Shown: piece after piece, positions 9,450-19,100 of the stretch | Position numbering within the stretch: the stretch's first letter is position 1 | Layout of the letters: each line of letters begins with the position of its first letter | Assembly (NCBI GenBank): GCA_964652975.1 | Contig: CAZZCN010000032.1 | Location: forward strand, 1-32,330 | DNA length: 32,330 nucleotides | Direction: 5' to 3' | Source: CAZZCN01 sp964652975 | GTDB taxonomy: Bacteria; Bacillota; Clostridia; Saccharofermentanales; UBA5734 | Position numbers and translations under genes: made by a program | Notes under the pieces: generated by a model | Database searches by the model: none | The model's input: only the letters and a program-made list of their open reading frames with translations | Told to the model about the DNA's origin: nothing

Positions 9450-12400
9450 TCACTCCCCCTTGTCCATGCCGAATTCGATTCTTTTGCGGGAAATCTCTTC
9501 GTTTATGTATTTGTTGTATTTTTCAAGCGTAGCAAGGACATTTCCGTTCTCAAAGATTGTCTCTATCATTGCATTGTTAAGATTACGTGATACAAAATAC
9601 GAACCCGGGATCTCCGCCTGCTCCTTTACCTGGTCCCATTGCAGCTTCAAGTTCTTTATCTCGCTTGAGGACCAAGGCAGGTTGGCAAAAGCCTTTTGAT
9701 TGGCAACAGACTGCCTGGCAGCAGGTCCCATTAGCGATTCCATTTCTCTGCCATATCGCGTCTGCGCAATTTCGCTTGTCCACCACATGACAAATTGAAT
9801 AGCGCTATCCTTGTTTTTGGTTTTTTGAAAAACAACGCAAGCCGAGCCGTAGCCTTCTTCAGACCTGTTAATTGTTCCGTCGGCTTCTATTGTTCCCGGT
9901 ATTGGAACCATTTCCCACAAGTTCCTTATCTCGGGTGCAAAAATGTACAGGAAGTTGTATATCGAGTAAGGGGCTATTCCTATTGGCATTTCACCGGTTC
10001 TGAAACGGTTTGCAAAATCATAATACACCGGAAGACCGTACTCGCGGTACAGATCTACAAATTCCTTGTATGCATCAATCGCTTTTTTGTCGTCAAACGA
10101 AGTTTTGGACAAGTCATCTGCATAAAAATTCAATCCGCGCTGTATCAACATGGTTCCGAATGTCCTGGGAAATGGCATATAGGTGTCACCGGCCTGCTGA
10201 GGTATAAGACTTGGAACGCCGATATCCATATTGCGTCTTTCAAGCAGAGGGATGATTGAATACAGTTCCTGCCATGTCTGTGGCGGAGTGATTTGAAGCT
10301 CTGCAAAGATATCTTTTCGGTAAAACATCATATTGTATTCCTGGGTTTCAGGCATGGCATAAATATGATTTTTGAAAGTATAGGGAATAAATGCCGTACT
10401 TTGAAAATTCGATTTATTTGCTTCAAAGCCTTCGGCTCCGTCAATTGGTGCAAGCGCACCCCTAACGGCAAGGTCGACCGGCAGGTATCTTGCTACATTC
10501 AATGCCACATCAGGTCCCTTGCCTGCCATTGTAGCTTCAAGAAGAGTTCCCTGTACCAGGCTGACATTTACTCCGGTCTTGTATTTCTGTGTAAATAAAT
10601 CGTCAATCATCGCCTTTATGATCTGTGCCTGGTCACGGCCGGAGCCGACCCAGACCGATATTGATTTGTCGGTCTCAGTAACATTGCCGATCATGTCATA
10701 ATTCTCGATAAATGAGAATACAAAAGCTTTTACCTCGTGAACAAATTTCTCAATGAATGTCCCCTCGCTTCTAGGCAGTTTTTTGGATGCATCGGCGACC
10801 CACAAGTAATCCAGTTCCAAAGGCTGTTTTTTCATTTCCATCATCCATGCGGACAGCGAACTTACATTTGTCTTATAACGGTCCAGACGTTCGGTAATTG
10901 TCCTTGGATTTTCGGAAAGGCTTCTCAGCTGAACTGCAAACTCCTTAAGAAGCGCACCCTCTGTGCTGCTTTTACCGATAGATTTTTCTATGCGGAACAA
11001 TTCGTCGTCAAGGACTTTTGCAATTCGGAGGAATTCTCCGACAAGTTCTGGAATCTCTGTTTTCAGGTCGTAATCCCTGTATATGTCCGGTGTAACTCCG
11101 GTGATCATGATTATTTTGCGGTATAGATAGTTGAGGTCATAAATGCTTTTCTCTATCGCCTGGATGGTCGATCCCATAGAACCGACAATTGCTTCCATGC
11201 GGATTGTATGAGTTCCTTTAACAAGATAGAACATGTATGGGATGTCACCGCCGAGGTACTCCGTCTTCCATGAAGAATCATAAGGAAAAACAACCTCCGA
11301 CAGTTCTGAAAACGGTACTTTACCGTCAATATAGATGCGTCTATGCGAGTAAAATCCACGCAGCTGGTCCTGACGAGATCTTAGGGCAATTGAATAATTT
11401 CCGTCTGCGGGAACGGTGATATCCCACTCAATCCATTGTCCTGGATATCTCCAGTTTAGTCCGCCAATGGTGTTCAGGCGGATTTTGGATGCGTCGTAAG
11501 GCCTTGTTATCGGGCTTATTCTATCAGATATAGGGTATAAGCTTGGATCTGATTTATATGTCGCTTTTTCTGCTTCAACGAATTCTTCAAATGAAACTGA
11601 CCCGCTGCCCGCCTTGGCGCTGCTGTATTGTTGATAAGTCACCGGATCGTCCTGGTTATATACACGTATAGAAGCGAGTGCGAAAGTTTCACGTACACAT
11701 TTCAGTGAAATCTTGTTTACCCCCTTCTCAAAAAGGAATAGAAACGAATCACTGTACATACCTTCCTTGTCTCTACAGTCTGCCACCATCCATGTGGAAA
11801 AATCGACTTGCGACGGGCGGAGTTCATTTCCCCTGTTGTCCTTGGATATGGCCTTTTCGTCCTTCCAAATGCGTTCAAATGATAATTGACCTGCTTCCTC
11901 AAAAGGGATTTTATCATTGAGTGAAAGTTCGAACTCAATATTACCGCTTCTGTTTTGAGTTGGCAGATAGTTAAGTTGTATTCTGTAGAGTCCTTTTACC
12001 GGGATGTTTATATTCCAATCCAGTTTACCGTCCTGATTCGTCCACTCGATTGAATTCGGGTGGGCATCACCCAGATTTTTCTTTGCAACCACTGCCTGAT
12101 CAGCCTTGATAAAGCTATCGGCTGGTATTGTTTTGTCAAATTCGGGTTTCTCATATTTGGCGGTATCAATCAAATAGTCACTATAGTCATATGGATTGAC
12201 TATCGCATCTGACAATTCACTGTTTGTAGCTACGGGCGTAGCAGTCGGGCTGGCAATTGCATTTGAAGCCGACGAATCGCCGGTGGAATCAGAAACAACA
12301 GAGCTAACAGTCGAAACTGAACCTTTTGGATCTGCGGATGAGACATAACCTGTTGAATCTGCAACAGATATAGAACCTGTTGAATTCGAGGACATATCCG

Positions 12401-12548
12401 AACCTGTTGAATTTGTGGATACACCTGAGTCAATTGAATTTGCGAACGATACAGAAAAGGATGCCAGACAAATGCCTGCCGCAATGGCAGTTGCGAGGAT
12501 TTTCATGACTGTCTTATTCAAGCTGGTACCATTATTGCGCAAATTCAT
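9450..12548 (-). CDS. Secreted solute-binding protein fused to CBM-like modules
   Basis: This protein has 1032 residues, more than twice the usual size of a sugar-binding protein. A signal peptide (about 1-36, cleavage likely after SFA) is followed by a Ser/Thr-rich region with five 9-residue repeats (about 37-81). Two beta-sandwich, CBM35/CBM6-like regions follow (about 118-300 and 315-475, the second opening FEEFVEAEKATY and ending in GTHTIRMEAIVG). A helical linker (about 480-620) leads to a family 1 extracellular solute-binding domain (about 629-1032, with KNHIYAMPETQEYNMMFYRKD). There is no lipobox: Cys27 lies in ASxC-less context (GIC), so it is probably not a lipoprotein. It lies between another binding protein (21-base gap) and MalF pair 1 (2-base gap). 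Polysaccharide capture at the cell surface is inferred. Confidence 0.88.
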   Translation of the reverse strand: MNLRNNGTSLNKTVMKILATAIAAGICLASFSVSFANSIDSGVSTNSTGSDMSSNSTGSISVADSTGYVSSADPKGSVSTVSSVVSDSTGDSSASNAIASPTATPVATNSELSDAIVNPYDYSDYLIDTAKYEKPEFDKTIPADSFIKADQAVVAKKNLGDAHPNSIEWTNQDGKLDWNINIPVKGLYRIQLNYLPTQNRSGNIEFELSLNDKIPFEEAGQLSFERIWKDEKAISKDNRGNELRPSQVDFSTWMVADCRDKEGMYSDSFLFLFEKGVNKISLKCVRETFALASIRVYNQDDPVTYQQYSSAKAGSGSVSFEEFVEAEKATYKSDPSLYPISDRISPITRPYDASKIRLNTIGGLNWRYPGQWIEWDITVPADGNYSIALRSRQDQLRGFYSHRRIYIDGKVPFSELSEVVFPYDSSWKTEYLGGDIPYMFYLVKGTHTIRMEAIVGSMGSTIQAIEKSIYDLNYLYRKIIMITGVTPDIYRDYDLKTEIPELVGEFLRIAKVLDDELFRIEKSIGKSSTEGALLKEFAVQLRSLSENPRTITERLDRYKTNVSSLSAWMMEMKKQPLELDYLWVADASKKLPRSEGTFIEKFVHEVKAFVFSFIENYDMIGNVTETDKSISVWVGSGRDQAQIIKAMIDDLFTQKYKTGVNVSLVQGTLLEATMAGKGPDVALNVARYLPVDLAVRGALAPIDGAEGFEANKSNFQSTAFIPYTFKNHIYAMPETQEYNMMFYRKDIFAELQITPPQTWQELYSIIPLLERRNMDIGVPSLIPQQAGDTYMPFPRTFGTMLIQRGLNFYADDLSKTSFDDKKAIDAYKEFVDLYREYGLPVYYDFANRFRTGEMPIGIAPYSIYNFLYIFAPEIRNLWEMVPIPGTIEADGTINRSEEGYGSACVVFQKTKNKDSAIQFVMWWTSEIAQTRYGREMESLMGPAARQSVANQKAFANLPWSSSEIKNLKLQWDQVKEQAEIPGSYFVSRNLNNAMIETIFENGNVLATLEKYNKYINEEISRKRIEFGMDKGE
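12306..12440 (-). repeat. Five 27-bp tandem repeats encoding 9-residue Ser/Thr-rich units
   Basis: A 27-bp period is visible on the plus strand as cctgttgaat at 12349, 12376 and 12403, with diverged copies at 12322 and 12430. In protein this gives units such as NSTGSDMSS, NSTGSISVA, DSTGYVSSA and DPKGSVSTV, directly after the signal peptide of the 1032-residue binding protein. The units resemble flexible, possibly glycosylated, wall-spanning linkers of surface enzymes. Length may vary between strains because the repeats are in frame. Confidence 0.85.
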
Positions 12549-12569
12549 TTGTCGGCTTCCCTTCTAAAA

Positions 12570-14402
12570 TTATCCTTCTGTAATCTGGAAATTGTCTATG
12601 ACTATCTGTGCAGCCTTGTTCTCGCCAATTATTACAAGGACATTGTCCTTACTTCCCGCCAGAACGTCGATGTTGCCTTCGAATTTTGTCTTTTTGCCCG
12701 GTTCACAAGCCACTTTTACAAATCCGTAAGATACTTCGTCTGTAGCAATTCCGGCTTTTGGTCTGATGGTCAGGTAAAGGTTCATAGGTCCGTCACTTGT
12801 GACCTGATAATCAAACTTGATTACATATCTGTGATATGATGGCAGCTCTATTTTGGTCTCGTCTGTCCTGGCAATAATCGCCCAGTCCTCTGTCGCAGGG
12901 TAGTTAAATGAAATGGATGTCGTTCCATCCAAAGACTTGTCTCCTGTAGCAAGTGACGCTTTAACTTTTGCAGATGATTCAGGTAGTCCGTTAGTTGTTA
13001 TAAGGAATTTTGTCAGATCTCCCGATTCAAATGTCTCTGCAGGAACCGGTTTAAATTGCTTCACTTCAACAAAAACTGCTTCCAGTGTGTCTTTTATCTC
13101 TTTTTGAAGTAAAGGTTTGTACATTTCCAAAGCCGTCGCAACCGGTACACCCTGGAATAAAATATCACCCCAGAAATTCCAGCGATTCTGCTCCCAGCTT
13201 CCAAACCCGCTCTCATAATTGAGGACCACCTTGGAATCCATATACTCACAGGTAGCGATTTGTTCCTTGGTCAACAAGGCATAATTTGATTCCGGGTCAA
13301 TGACATTTTTTGTCCGCATCTCCTTGTCCAGTTCACGCATTTTACCAAGGAATGCACGAGAGCCATCTAAGTTTTTAGAACCTTTTCCAAGTCCAAAGAA
13401 AAGGCTGTATCCTACATACTTTATATCGTTTTTATCTTGATTGGGTCCTAAAGGAAACGGTGCGTTGTCAACTTCGTCTTTCATGCCTTCACAGAACTGT
13501 TTTACAAAATCGTTTGCTCCAGCTGACATTGCGACTTTACCTGCTTTGAAGTTCTGGACGTGGAAGCTTAAGTCAGGTGGCCATACCTTGTACTTGTTAA
13601 TCAAATCAGCTTCAAACTGTGCTGCGGCAACAAAAGGTTTGCTGTCCCATATCACGTCAACCGTGCCATCGTCGTTGGTCTTGGTCATACGCGCATTATT
13701 GGATGCTGGAAAAACTTCAACACCCCAGTTTGAATAACCCCACTGATCGGTTTTGCCGTCTTTATTGGTATCCTGGGTAAGTTCTTGAGCGACTTCCAGA
13801 AAAGTATCCCAGTTCCAGTTTCCTTCATCCCAGTATTCTCTGGGTGTTTTCAGTCCGTTGTTTGTAAAAAGCGTCTTGTTGTACCACAATGATTGTCCCC
13901 ACGCTCCATTCACATATGCCGCATAATGCTTGCCCTTCCATGTCAAAGAATCATAATGACGCAGTTCAAAATCCTGTAGTTCGCTTTTCACTACATAATC
14001 ATCAACAGACTCAAGAACATTTAGGACCGCAAGTCGAGGCATCCACCCGCGCTGGTCCACCATGACTATATCAGCCGGTGTGCCGGCACCAATCATGGCC
14101 ATAAGCTTTGTCGGATAAATATCCGCTGCTATAACCTTTAAATCAATTATTCCGCCTGTATTGTCCTTCCACCATTTAGCGGCGGCGCCCAATGCAGTTG
14201 TCTCGCGCTTGATGCCGGGATCAAAGTGGGAAACCATCGTAACGTTTGTTGACTTGAGTTTTGCAATATCCACTCCGCCATAAGTTCCTTTTCCGGTTTT
14301 CTTCGACGTTTCACTGCAGCCAACCATAGGAATCGACAAGGCAAGCATCAGGATGAATGCAATCCCGTGTACAATAAATTTGCTCGATTTCTGATTTTTC
14401 AT
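12570..14402 (-). CDS. Extracellular solute-binding lipoprotein with C-terminal CBM-like domain
   Basis: This 610-residue first gene of the sugar operon encodes a lipoprotein. The signal ends in PMVGC with Cys29 as the lipidation site. A family 1 solute-binding domain spans about residues 45-460 (VTMVSHFDPGIKRE, then the YVNGAWGQSLWYNKTLF region near 160). A C-terminal domain of about 140 residues (470-610, beta-rich, ending AAQIVIDNFQITEG) looks like a carbohydrate-binding module of the CBM4/9 jelly-roll type. That extension is unusual for such receptors. The ribosome site GGAGG precedes the ATG. Being first in the operon and lipidated, it is the most likely receptor for permease pair 1; pairing with pair 2 cannot be excluded. 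Confidence 0.92.
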   Translation of the reverse strand: MKNQKSSKFIVHGIAFILMLALSIPMVGCSETSKKTGKGTYGGVDIAKLKSTNVTMVSHFDPGIKRETTALGAAAKWWKDNTGGIIDLKVIAADIYPTKLMAMIGAGTPADIVMVDQRGWMPRLAVLNVLESVDDYVVKSELQDFELRHYDSLTWKGKHYAAYVNGAWGQSLWYNKTLFTNNGLKTPREYWDEGNWNWDTFLEVAQELTQDTNKDGKTDQWGYSNWGVEVFPASNNARMTKTNDDGTVDVIWDSKPFVAAAQFEADLINKYKVWPPDLSFHVQNFKAGKVAMSAGANDFVKQFCEGMKDEVDNAPFPLGPNQDKNDIKYVGYSLFFGLGKGSKNLDGSRAFLGKMRELDKEMRTKNVIDPESNYALLTKEQIATCEYMDSKVVLNYESGFGSWEQNRWNFWGDILFQGVPVATALEMYKPLLQKEIKDTLEAVFVEVKQFKPVPAETFESGDLTKFLITTNGLPESSAKVKASLATGDKSLDGTTSISFNYPATEDWAIIARTDETKIELPSYHRYVIKFDYQVTSDGPMNLYLTIRPKAGIATDEVSYGFVKVACEPGKKTKFEGNIDVLAGSKDNVLVIIGENKAAQIVIDNFQITEG

Positions 14403-14448
14403 GGTACTACCTCCAATTATGTTTTAATATCCAATAGTATTATTAGAA

Positions 14449-14454
14449 TTATAT
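14449..14454 (-). promoter_or_regulatory. Candidate -10 box for the sugar operon
   Basis: In the 197-base spacer between the AraC gene and the operon, the minus strand carries a perfect TATAAT here, about 47 bases upstream of the first ATG. No good -35 hexamer is found at 16-18 bases, which would fit a promoter that needs an activator such as the adjacent AraC protein. The spacer is AT-rich, so a chance match is possible. Confidence 0.35.
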
Positions 14455-14584
14455 ATTCAAAATGTTTTAGATAATTTAATTTAAATTTTATTTATTGCCT
14501 GGTTAAATCTCGTCTTGATCTTGAATTTGAAATAATGACTGATCAAACTGGCATTCCATTGTGATCTGTTTTAGTGACCAGGGA

Positions 14585-14598
14585 TTAACCCGTTTTCA
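14585..14598 (-). promoter_or_regulatory. Possible catabolite-control (cre-like) site
   Basis: The minus strand reads TGAAAACGGGTTAA, matching 12 of 14 positions of the TGWAANCGNTNWCA consensus for CcpA sites. It sits just past the AraC stop codon and about 185 bases upstream of the sugar operon. Sugar operons of Firmicutes are commonly under CcpA control, but the second half-site is poor, so this is only a candidate. Confidence 0.25.
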
Positions 14599-14599
14599 G

Positions 14600-15574
14600 T
14601 CATGAAAATAATACTGTCTTCTTTTTCGCTGTTGTTTCCAGTTGATGTTTTTCCCTATATTCCCTGGGTGTTATATTCATCCTCTTCTTGAATGTCTTAT
14701 TAAAAAAGCTTATGTCATTAAATCCCACCAGGGAGGCGATATCGGTGATTTTCATATCTGTCTCGATCAGAAGTCTTCTGGACTTATCAACCCTCAGGCG
14801 GTGCATGAATTCCAGCACCGTCTCTCCTGTGCACTCCTTGAATTTTCTTGAAAGGTTTCTTACGCTACAAATACCAATTTGAGCCAGTTCTTCCTTGCTT
14901 ATTTCCTCGGTGAAATGATGTTCAATGAATCCCATGACACGATAAATGTTCGACATGCTCTGTTCTTTATTTGATTTCAAAACCAATCCACTGGTCATCG
15001 CCTGATTGTACTTACGGCTTAACAAAGTAAAGATTAATGCCATATAAAGCCCAATTACGTGTATGTAACCGATATTTTGCTCCTTGAGCTCAATCATCAT
15101 ATTGTCGACTTGAGTTATAATGCTTTGCATTTCATTGTCTGTTAATTTCAATATATTGCCAAATCTGACATTCAATGGAAGCGATGGCTGCAAATATACA
15201 AAATCCATTACACGAACTTCATTCTTACCCTGGATGAATGTGCCATCTAGAAAACTGGATTGAAAATTAATATTCAATATATCCAGCCTCTCTCCTTCTT
15301 CGAAAGTAAATGTATGCTCTTCGTCAGGGTTGATAATAAAAATATCCCCTTTGCTGATTTTACATTCATATGATCCTACATGTGGAATGTGGATTTGATG
15401 CGTTGCACTGCCGTCCAGGACAAACACCAATTCATTGAATCCATGTCTGTGCATAGGTAGTTGATCCGACTGTTTATGAACAAAACGTATAATTGCAAAA
15501 GGAAAGTTCACATCGGCAAACTTGAATTCTTTTCCCGAAAAGACCCAATGCCATTTCTTCTCATATTTATCCAT
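14600..15574 (-). CDS. AraC-family transcriptional regulator
   Basis: This 324-residue protein has an N-terminal cupin-like sensor domain (about 10-170, MHRHGFNELVFVLDGSATHQ and NPDEEHTFTF) and a C-terminal pair of AraC helix-turn-helix motifs (about 215-310, EISKEELAQIGICSVRNLSR and ITDIASLVGFNDISFFNKTF). Such proteins bind a small sugar and activate nearby transport or catabolic genes. The start is supported by AAAGGGG eight bases upstream. It lies 197 bases upstream of, and in the same direction as, the sugar operon, which it probably controls. A long leader region with a repeated structured element precedes it. Confidence 0.95.
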   Translation of the reverse strand: MDKYEKKWHWVFSGKEFKFADVNFPFAIIRFVHKQSDQLPMHRHGFNELVFVLDGSATHQIHIPHVGSYECKISKGDIFIINPDEEHTFTFEEGERLDILNINFQSSFLDGTFIQGKNEVRVMDFVYLQPSLPLNVRFGNILKLTDNEMQSIITQVDNMMIELKEQNIGYIHVIGLYMALIFTLLSRKYNQAMTSGLVLKSNKEQSMSNIYRVMGFIEHHFTEEISKEELAQIGICSVRNLSRKFKECTGETVLEFMHRLRVDKSRRLLIETDMKITDIASLVGFNDISFFNKTFKKRMNITPREYREKHQLETTAKKKTVLFS

Positions 15575-15850
15575 AATATTTACCCCTTTGTCCTTTTTGG
15601 CTTATTGATTTTTTTATAATCGAAGCTGTTTATTTAGGATTTTAAGTATTTATTCCAGATTAATTTGTCTGAAAAGACATAACGCACGGTTAAATATATT
15701 ACTAATCTAATATACTTGTCATTTTATCAACAATTATATCATTATAATAGGGCATTTAGGTCACTTGGCATATCATTATTGGAATATAAGGACAAAACGG
15801 TGTTTTTTTATAATAATTAGAATGATTTTCATCAGTTGAGCAGTAGTTGT

Positions 15851-15948
15851 AGCGTTTTGAAATGAGATGTATAACAAATATGACAGCAAAACTAATATGG
15901 CAAACTATTTTTTTGTCTATAAAATTATTTAACACAAATCATTTTGCT
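15851..15948. repeat. 98-bp dispersed intergenic element, copy A
   Basis: By hand alignment, this stretch matches 31834-31931 without any gap at 76 of 98 positions. The two ends are the best conserved: agcgttttg at the start, and caaactattt with cacaaatc later on. It can fold as two stem-loops: positions 15854-15859 with 15887-15892, and an imperfect hairpin over 15900-15947. It lies 277 bases upstream of the AraC start. It could be a structured RNA, a promoter/operator block or a MITE-like remnant; the sequence alone does not decide. Confidence 0.75.
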
Positions 15949-15989
15949 ATATATATTCTTCGCCAATACATTGTATGTGTACAAACTAC

Positions 15990-16025
15990 AAACCCTGCAG
16001 AATGTTTTTGTTCTCTGCAGGGTTT
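15990..16025 (-). terminator. Hairpin terminator after the dockerin enzyme gene
   Basis: A perfect 12-bp inverted repeat (AAACCCTGCAGA at 15990-16001 and TCTGCAGGGTTT at 16014-16025) encloses a 12-base loop. In the minus direction the stem is followed by a broken T tract (TTTGTAGTTTG). It lies about 110 bases past the stop of the large dockerin gene and is the only strong hairpin in this spacer. Confidence 0.65.
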
Positions 16026-16133
16026 AATAGCTGATTAGCTTATGGTTTCGAGCCATTACTCAAAAGCCATTGTAGAATTTCATCAATTCGGGTAATATCC
16101 GCTAGTTTTATGTATCACTGCACGATGTCAGAT

Positions 16134-19100
16134 CTAGTTGCTGTAGGTCACATTCGTGATAAAGCTGGGTCCTGTTTGAGTAATATAAGTCCCGGTGTTA
16201 CCGCTTGAAAGAACTGTTGTTCCACCTACTACTACATTTTTGAATGCTACTCCGTTTACTTTGCTTGAGGAACTTACACCTTGTAACAACGAATTTTGAA
16301 GGGTTCCGGCTGCACCGGCATATGAAATGTTTTCAAATGAAATGTTCTCGGCAGTTTTGCCATTGGCATCTCCAGAAAAGTTCTTGTCGGTTCTTACCTG
16401 GAATATTGCTGAACTGGCAGGAGTCTTTACTGTGTCGATGCGTACATTCTTGAATGCGACGTTGCTTACAGAACATGTTGTTCCATTTGGCCAGATTTTC
16501 ATTACTCCGTTGTATTTGTCCAAGTCAGCCGAAACGCCTTTATGGTTCAGAACTGCTATATCTTTTACTATTACGTTTGTAGTGTCTCCTGTGGAACCCA
16601 GTCCCATCAAAATACAGCTTCCCTCGTCCGACCAGATGACACTGTTTTTGATAGTGATGATATTCGTATTGCCATAGTGGTATGCAACAAGCTGGTCATC
16701 ACATGCACGGGCAAAGATTCCTGAAATCGTAATATTTGATGCTGCACTGAAATGGACTGCATCTCCGTTTACAACGGACGCGAAAACATTGACATTTTTA
16801 ATGATAACACTATCAGAATAGTTCGCCACAATTGCCCACATCGGAGGATCAAGAACCGTAATTCCGTCAACTGTAATGTTTTTGCCGCTTGTCAGCTGTA
16901 AGGCACCGGTCCTGCCTTCGTTATTCATTCCAGCGTTATTGTGATCACCGAAATTACTGCAGTTGATTATTCCGCGGCCATATACCTTCACTCCGTTTAT
17001 TCCTTCGGAGCTGAAAGATCCATTGAGCATACTTCCGGGAGCAAGATAAACCTTGTAATTATCTTTTGAAATAAAGAACACTTCTCCGGAATGCCAGTTG
17101 GCATAATTTTGTCCATTGGTGACTATATATGAATTATTAACACCTGCAAGACCGTCAACAGCTTTTTCGTATCCGGGAACCGCTCCGGCGATTGCCTTGT
17201 TGAATGCAATATTCGTTATAGCGTCCCCTTGCTGGAATACGCGGAAATCAGCTATTACATTAGAGAATATATAGTTTTGAGGTCTGCTTGATGCTGTTGT
17301 CCCGGCTACAGGAACGTTGCCCAAAAGAACCAGTCTCACATATCGGGCCTGTTTTGTAGCTATTGTGTTTGACAGTGTTGTGAATGCTGTTGTATTGCCT
17401 GTGCCATCGTAAGCGGTGGTATATGCATCTCCTGCATTTACTTTTGTTTCAACCAGATATTTTTGTGCTCCTGTATTGAAGAAATACGTCGGGGATTCAG
17501 GAAGTTGAACAACTTCGAATTTGTTTACATCGTATGTTGCACCCAAATCGATCTCCACCCACATTCCTTTTGGAAGATCGTGATTTCCAGCTTTGAAGAA
17601 ATATGTGTCTTTTCCTGTAGGCAGTACACGTGGAATTGAATCTCCGGGATTTATCACATATACATTGGATGCTATTTCAGATGGTACATCTGTCTCAGGA
17701 GAATTAGTCACGATATGCAGGCATTCGGTATCCCAGCTATCATTTATTCTTACTACTAATTTGAGTGGAGCGTCAGGATTTTGTTTTAGCCTGAAAGTAA
17801 GTGTGTTTCCATTTTTTGTTGCTGAAATTGCATATCCTGATGGACGTATGTCATATGTATTGATTGTCCCGTTATAGGTGACGCTTACGTCTATTGTTCC
17901 CTGGAAGTCAAAGTTGACCATTGATGAATTGTAGGCTTGCGGGGTAGCCTGAAGTCCGGTTTTTACATTATATGTAAATAGGTTTGTCCAATTGACTTCT
18001 GTTGTTTTCTTAACTCCGACATTAAACGTGCTGTTTGACGCTGTTCCTGAAGGAGCGCTCCAAACATTGATTTTGTCTACTGATTGTGTTATATGCATTA
18101 TGTTCAAAATGTATTTTTTTAGATGTAATAAGTCTGTTATTGTAATAGAGCCTTCTTTGTTAACATCCGCTGCTATCGATTCAACGCCGGTAATATCCTG
18201 TATCTTTAAAATACCATCTTTTAATTTAGCCAGGTCGGCAATATTTATAGCACTGTTTCCGTCAATGTCTCCATATGTAACAACTGTGAATGTATCGATT
18301 AAAACTGCATTTTTCAAAACTCTGACTGTCGACCCTGTTCCTACAGGATCATTTGCATTTGTTAGCAAGGTTCCTACAGGATTTCTTATCTCAAGGACAG
18401 AACCAGATTCAGTAAAAATGTTACCTGCGGCATTTGCAAAATCACTGACCTTTGCTCCAGGCATTACGTCTGTTATCTTTTTGTCTGCTGATTTTGTATA
18501 TTTTATAAATGTTACAGGATTAAAAGAACTTGTCCATAACTGCGTATATGCGCTGTAGTAGTAGGTTTCCGAGGCGAATTCGCTCACCCCGTTTGCTGAT
18601 ATAAGTCCGGCAACAGTAATGGTATGATCTACCATTGGACTCAAGAGATTGCTGGCGACCAGCGATGAAAATTTGATTTTTGTATTTGAAAATGATACAT
18701 CGACAATAGACTGATTTCCGCTATTAAGCGTGATTAATTCTCCAATGCTCTTTCCATCGATTACAATGTTGTTTCTAACTGAAGTTTTCAAATCAGTGTT
18801 TGTATTTGTATCATTTTGCAGTGCTGTAAGGTCTGAAACTGTTGATGCAACGTTCAGATTAGGCGTCAGTTCAAAATACCAGTTTGCACCGGCCTGGGTA
18901 AAAATCGGGGAAATGGATGAAATTCCGTTAATGCTTGATCTTGTTGTTGACCAGGTTCCGTTTGATGGATTGTAAAAATATGAAGCGTTGGTGAAATTAA
19001 AGGTTTTGGTTGAATCAACCAAACCAGACAGAATTTCCACCTTATGCCCGACAGTATTATCTAAAACCATCTGTGCCTTTTCTGAATACAAGGAAAAAGT

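Larger units (their letters stand above)
15575..16133. other. 559-base spacer upstream of the AraC gene
   Basis: No coding region is convincing here. From high to low coordinates it holds a hairpin terminator (15990-16025), a 98-bp element repeated near 31.9 kb (15851-15948), a T-rich stretch, and a motif at 15745-15760 shared with the spacer near 21.96 kb. On the minus strand a TATAAT lies just beyond that motif, but no good -35 hexamer is at the right distance. The AraC promoter is expected in this stretch but cannot be fixed. Confidence 0.6.

Noticed and set aside
17992..18558. 188-codon ORF on the plus strand
   Set aside because: It is opposite the dockerin region of the large enzyme and has no recognisable content.
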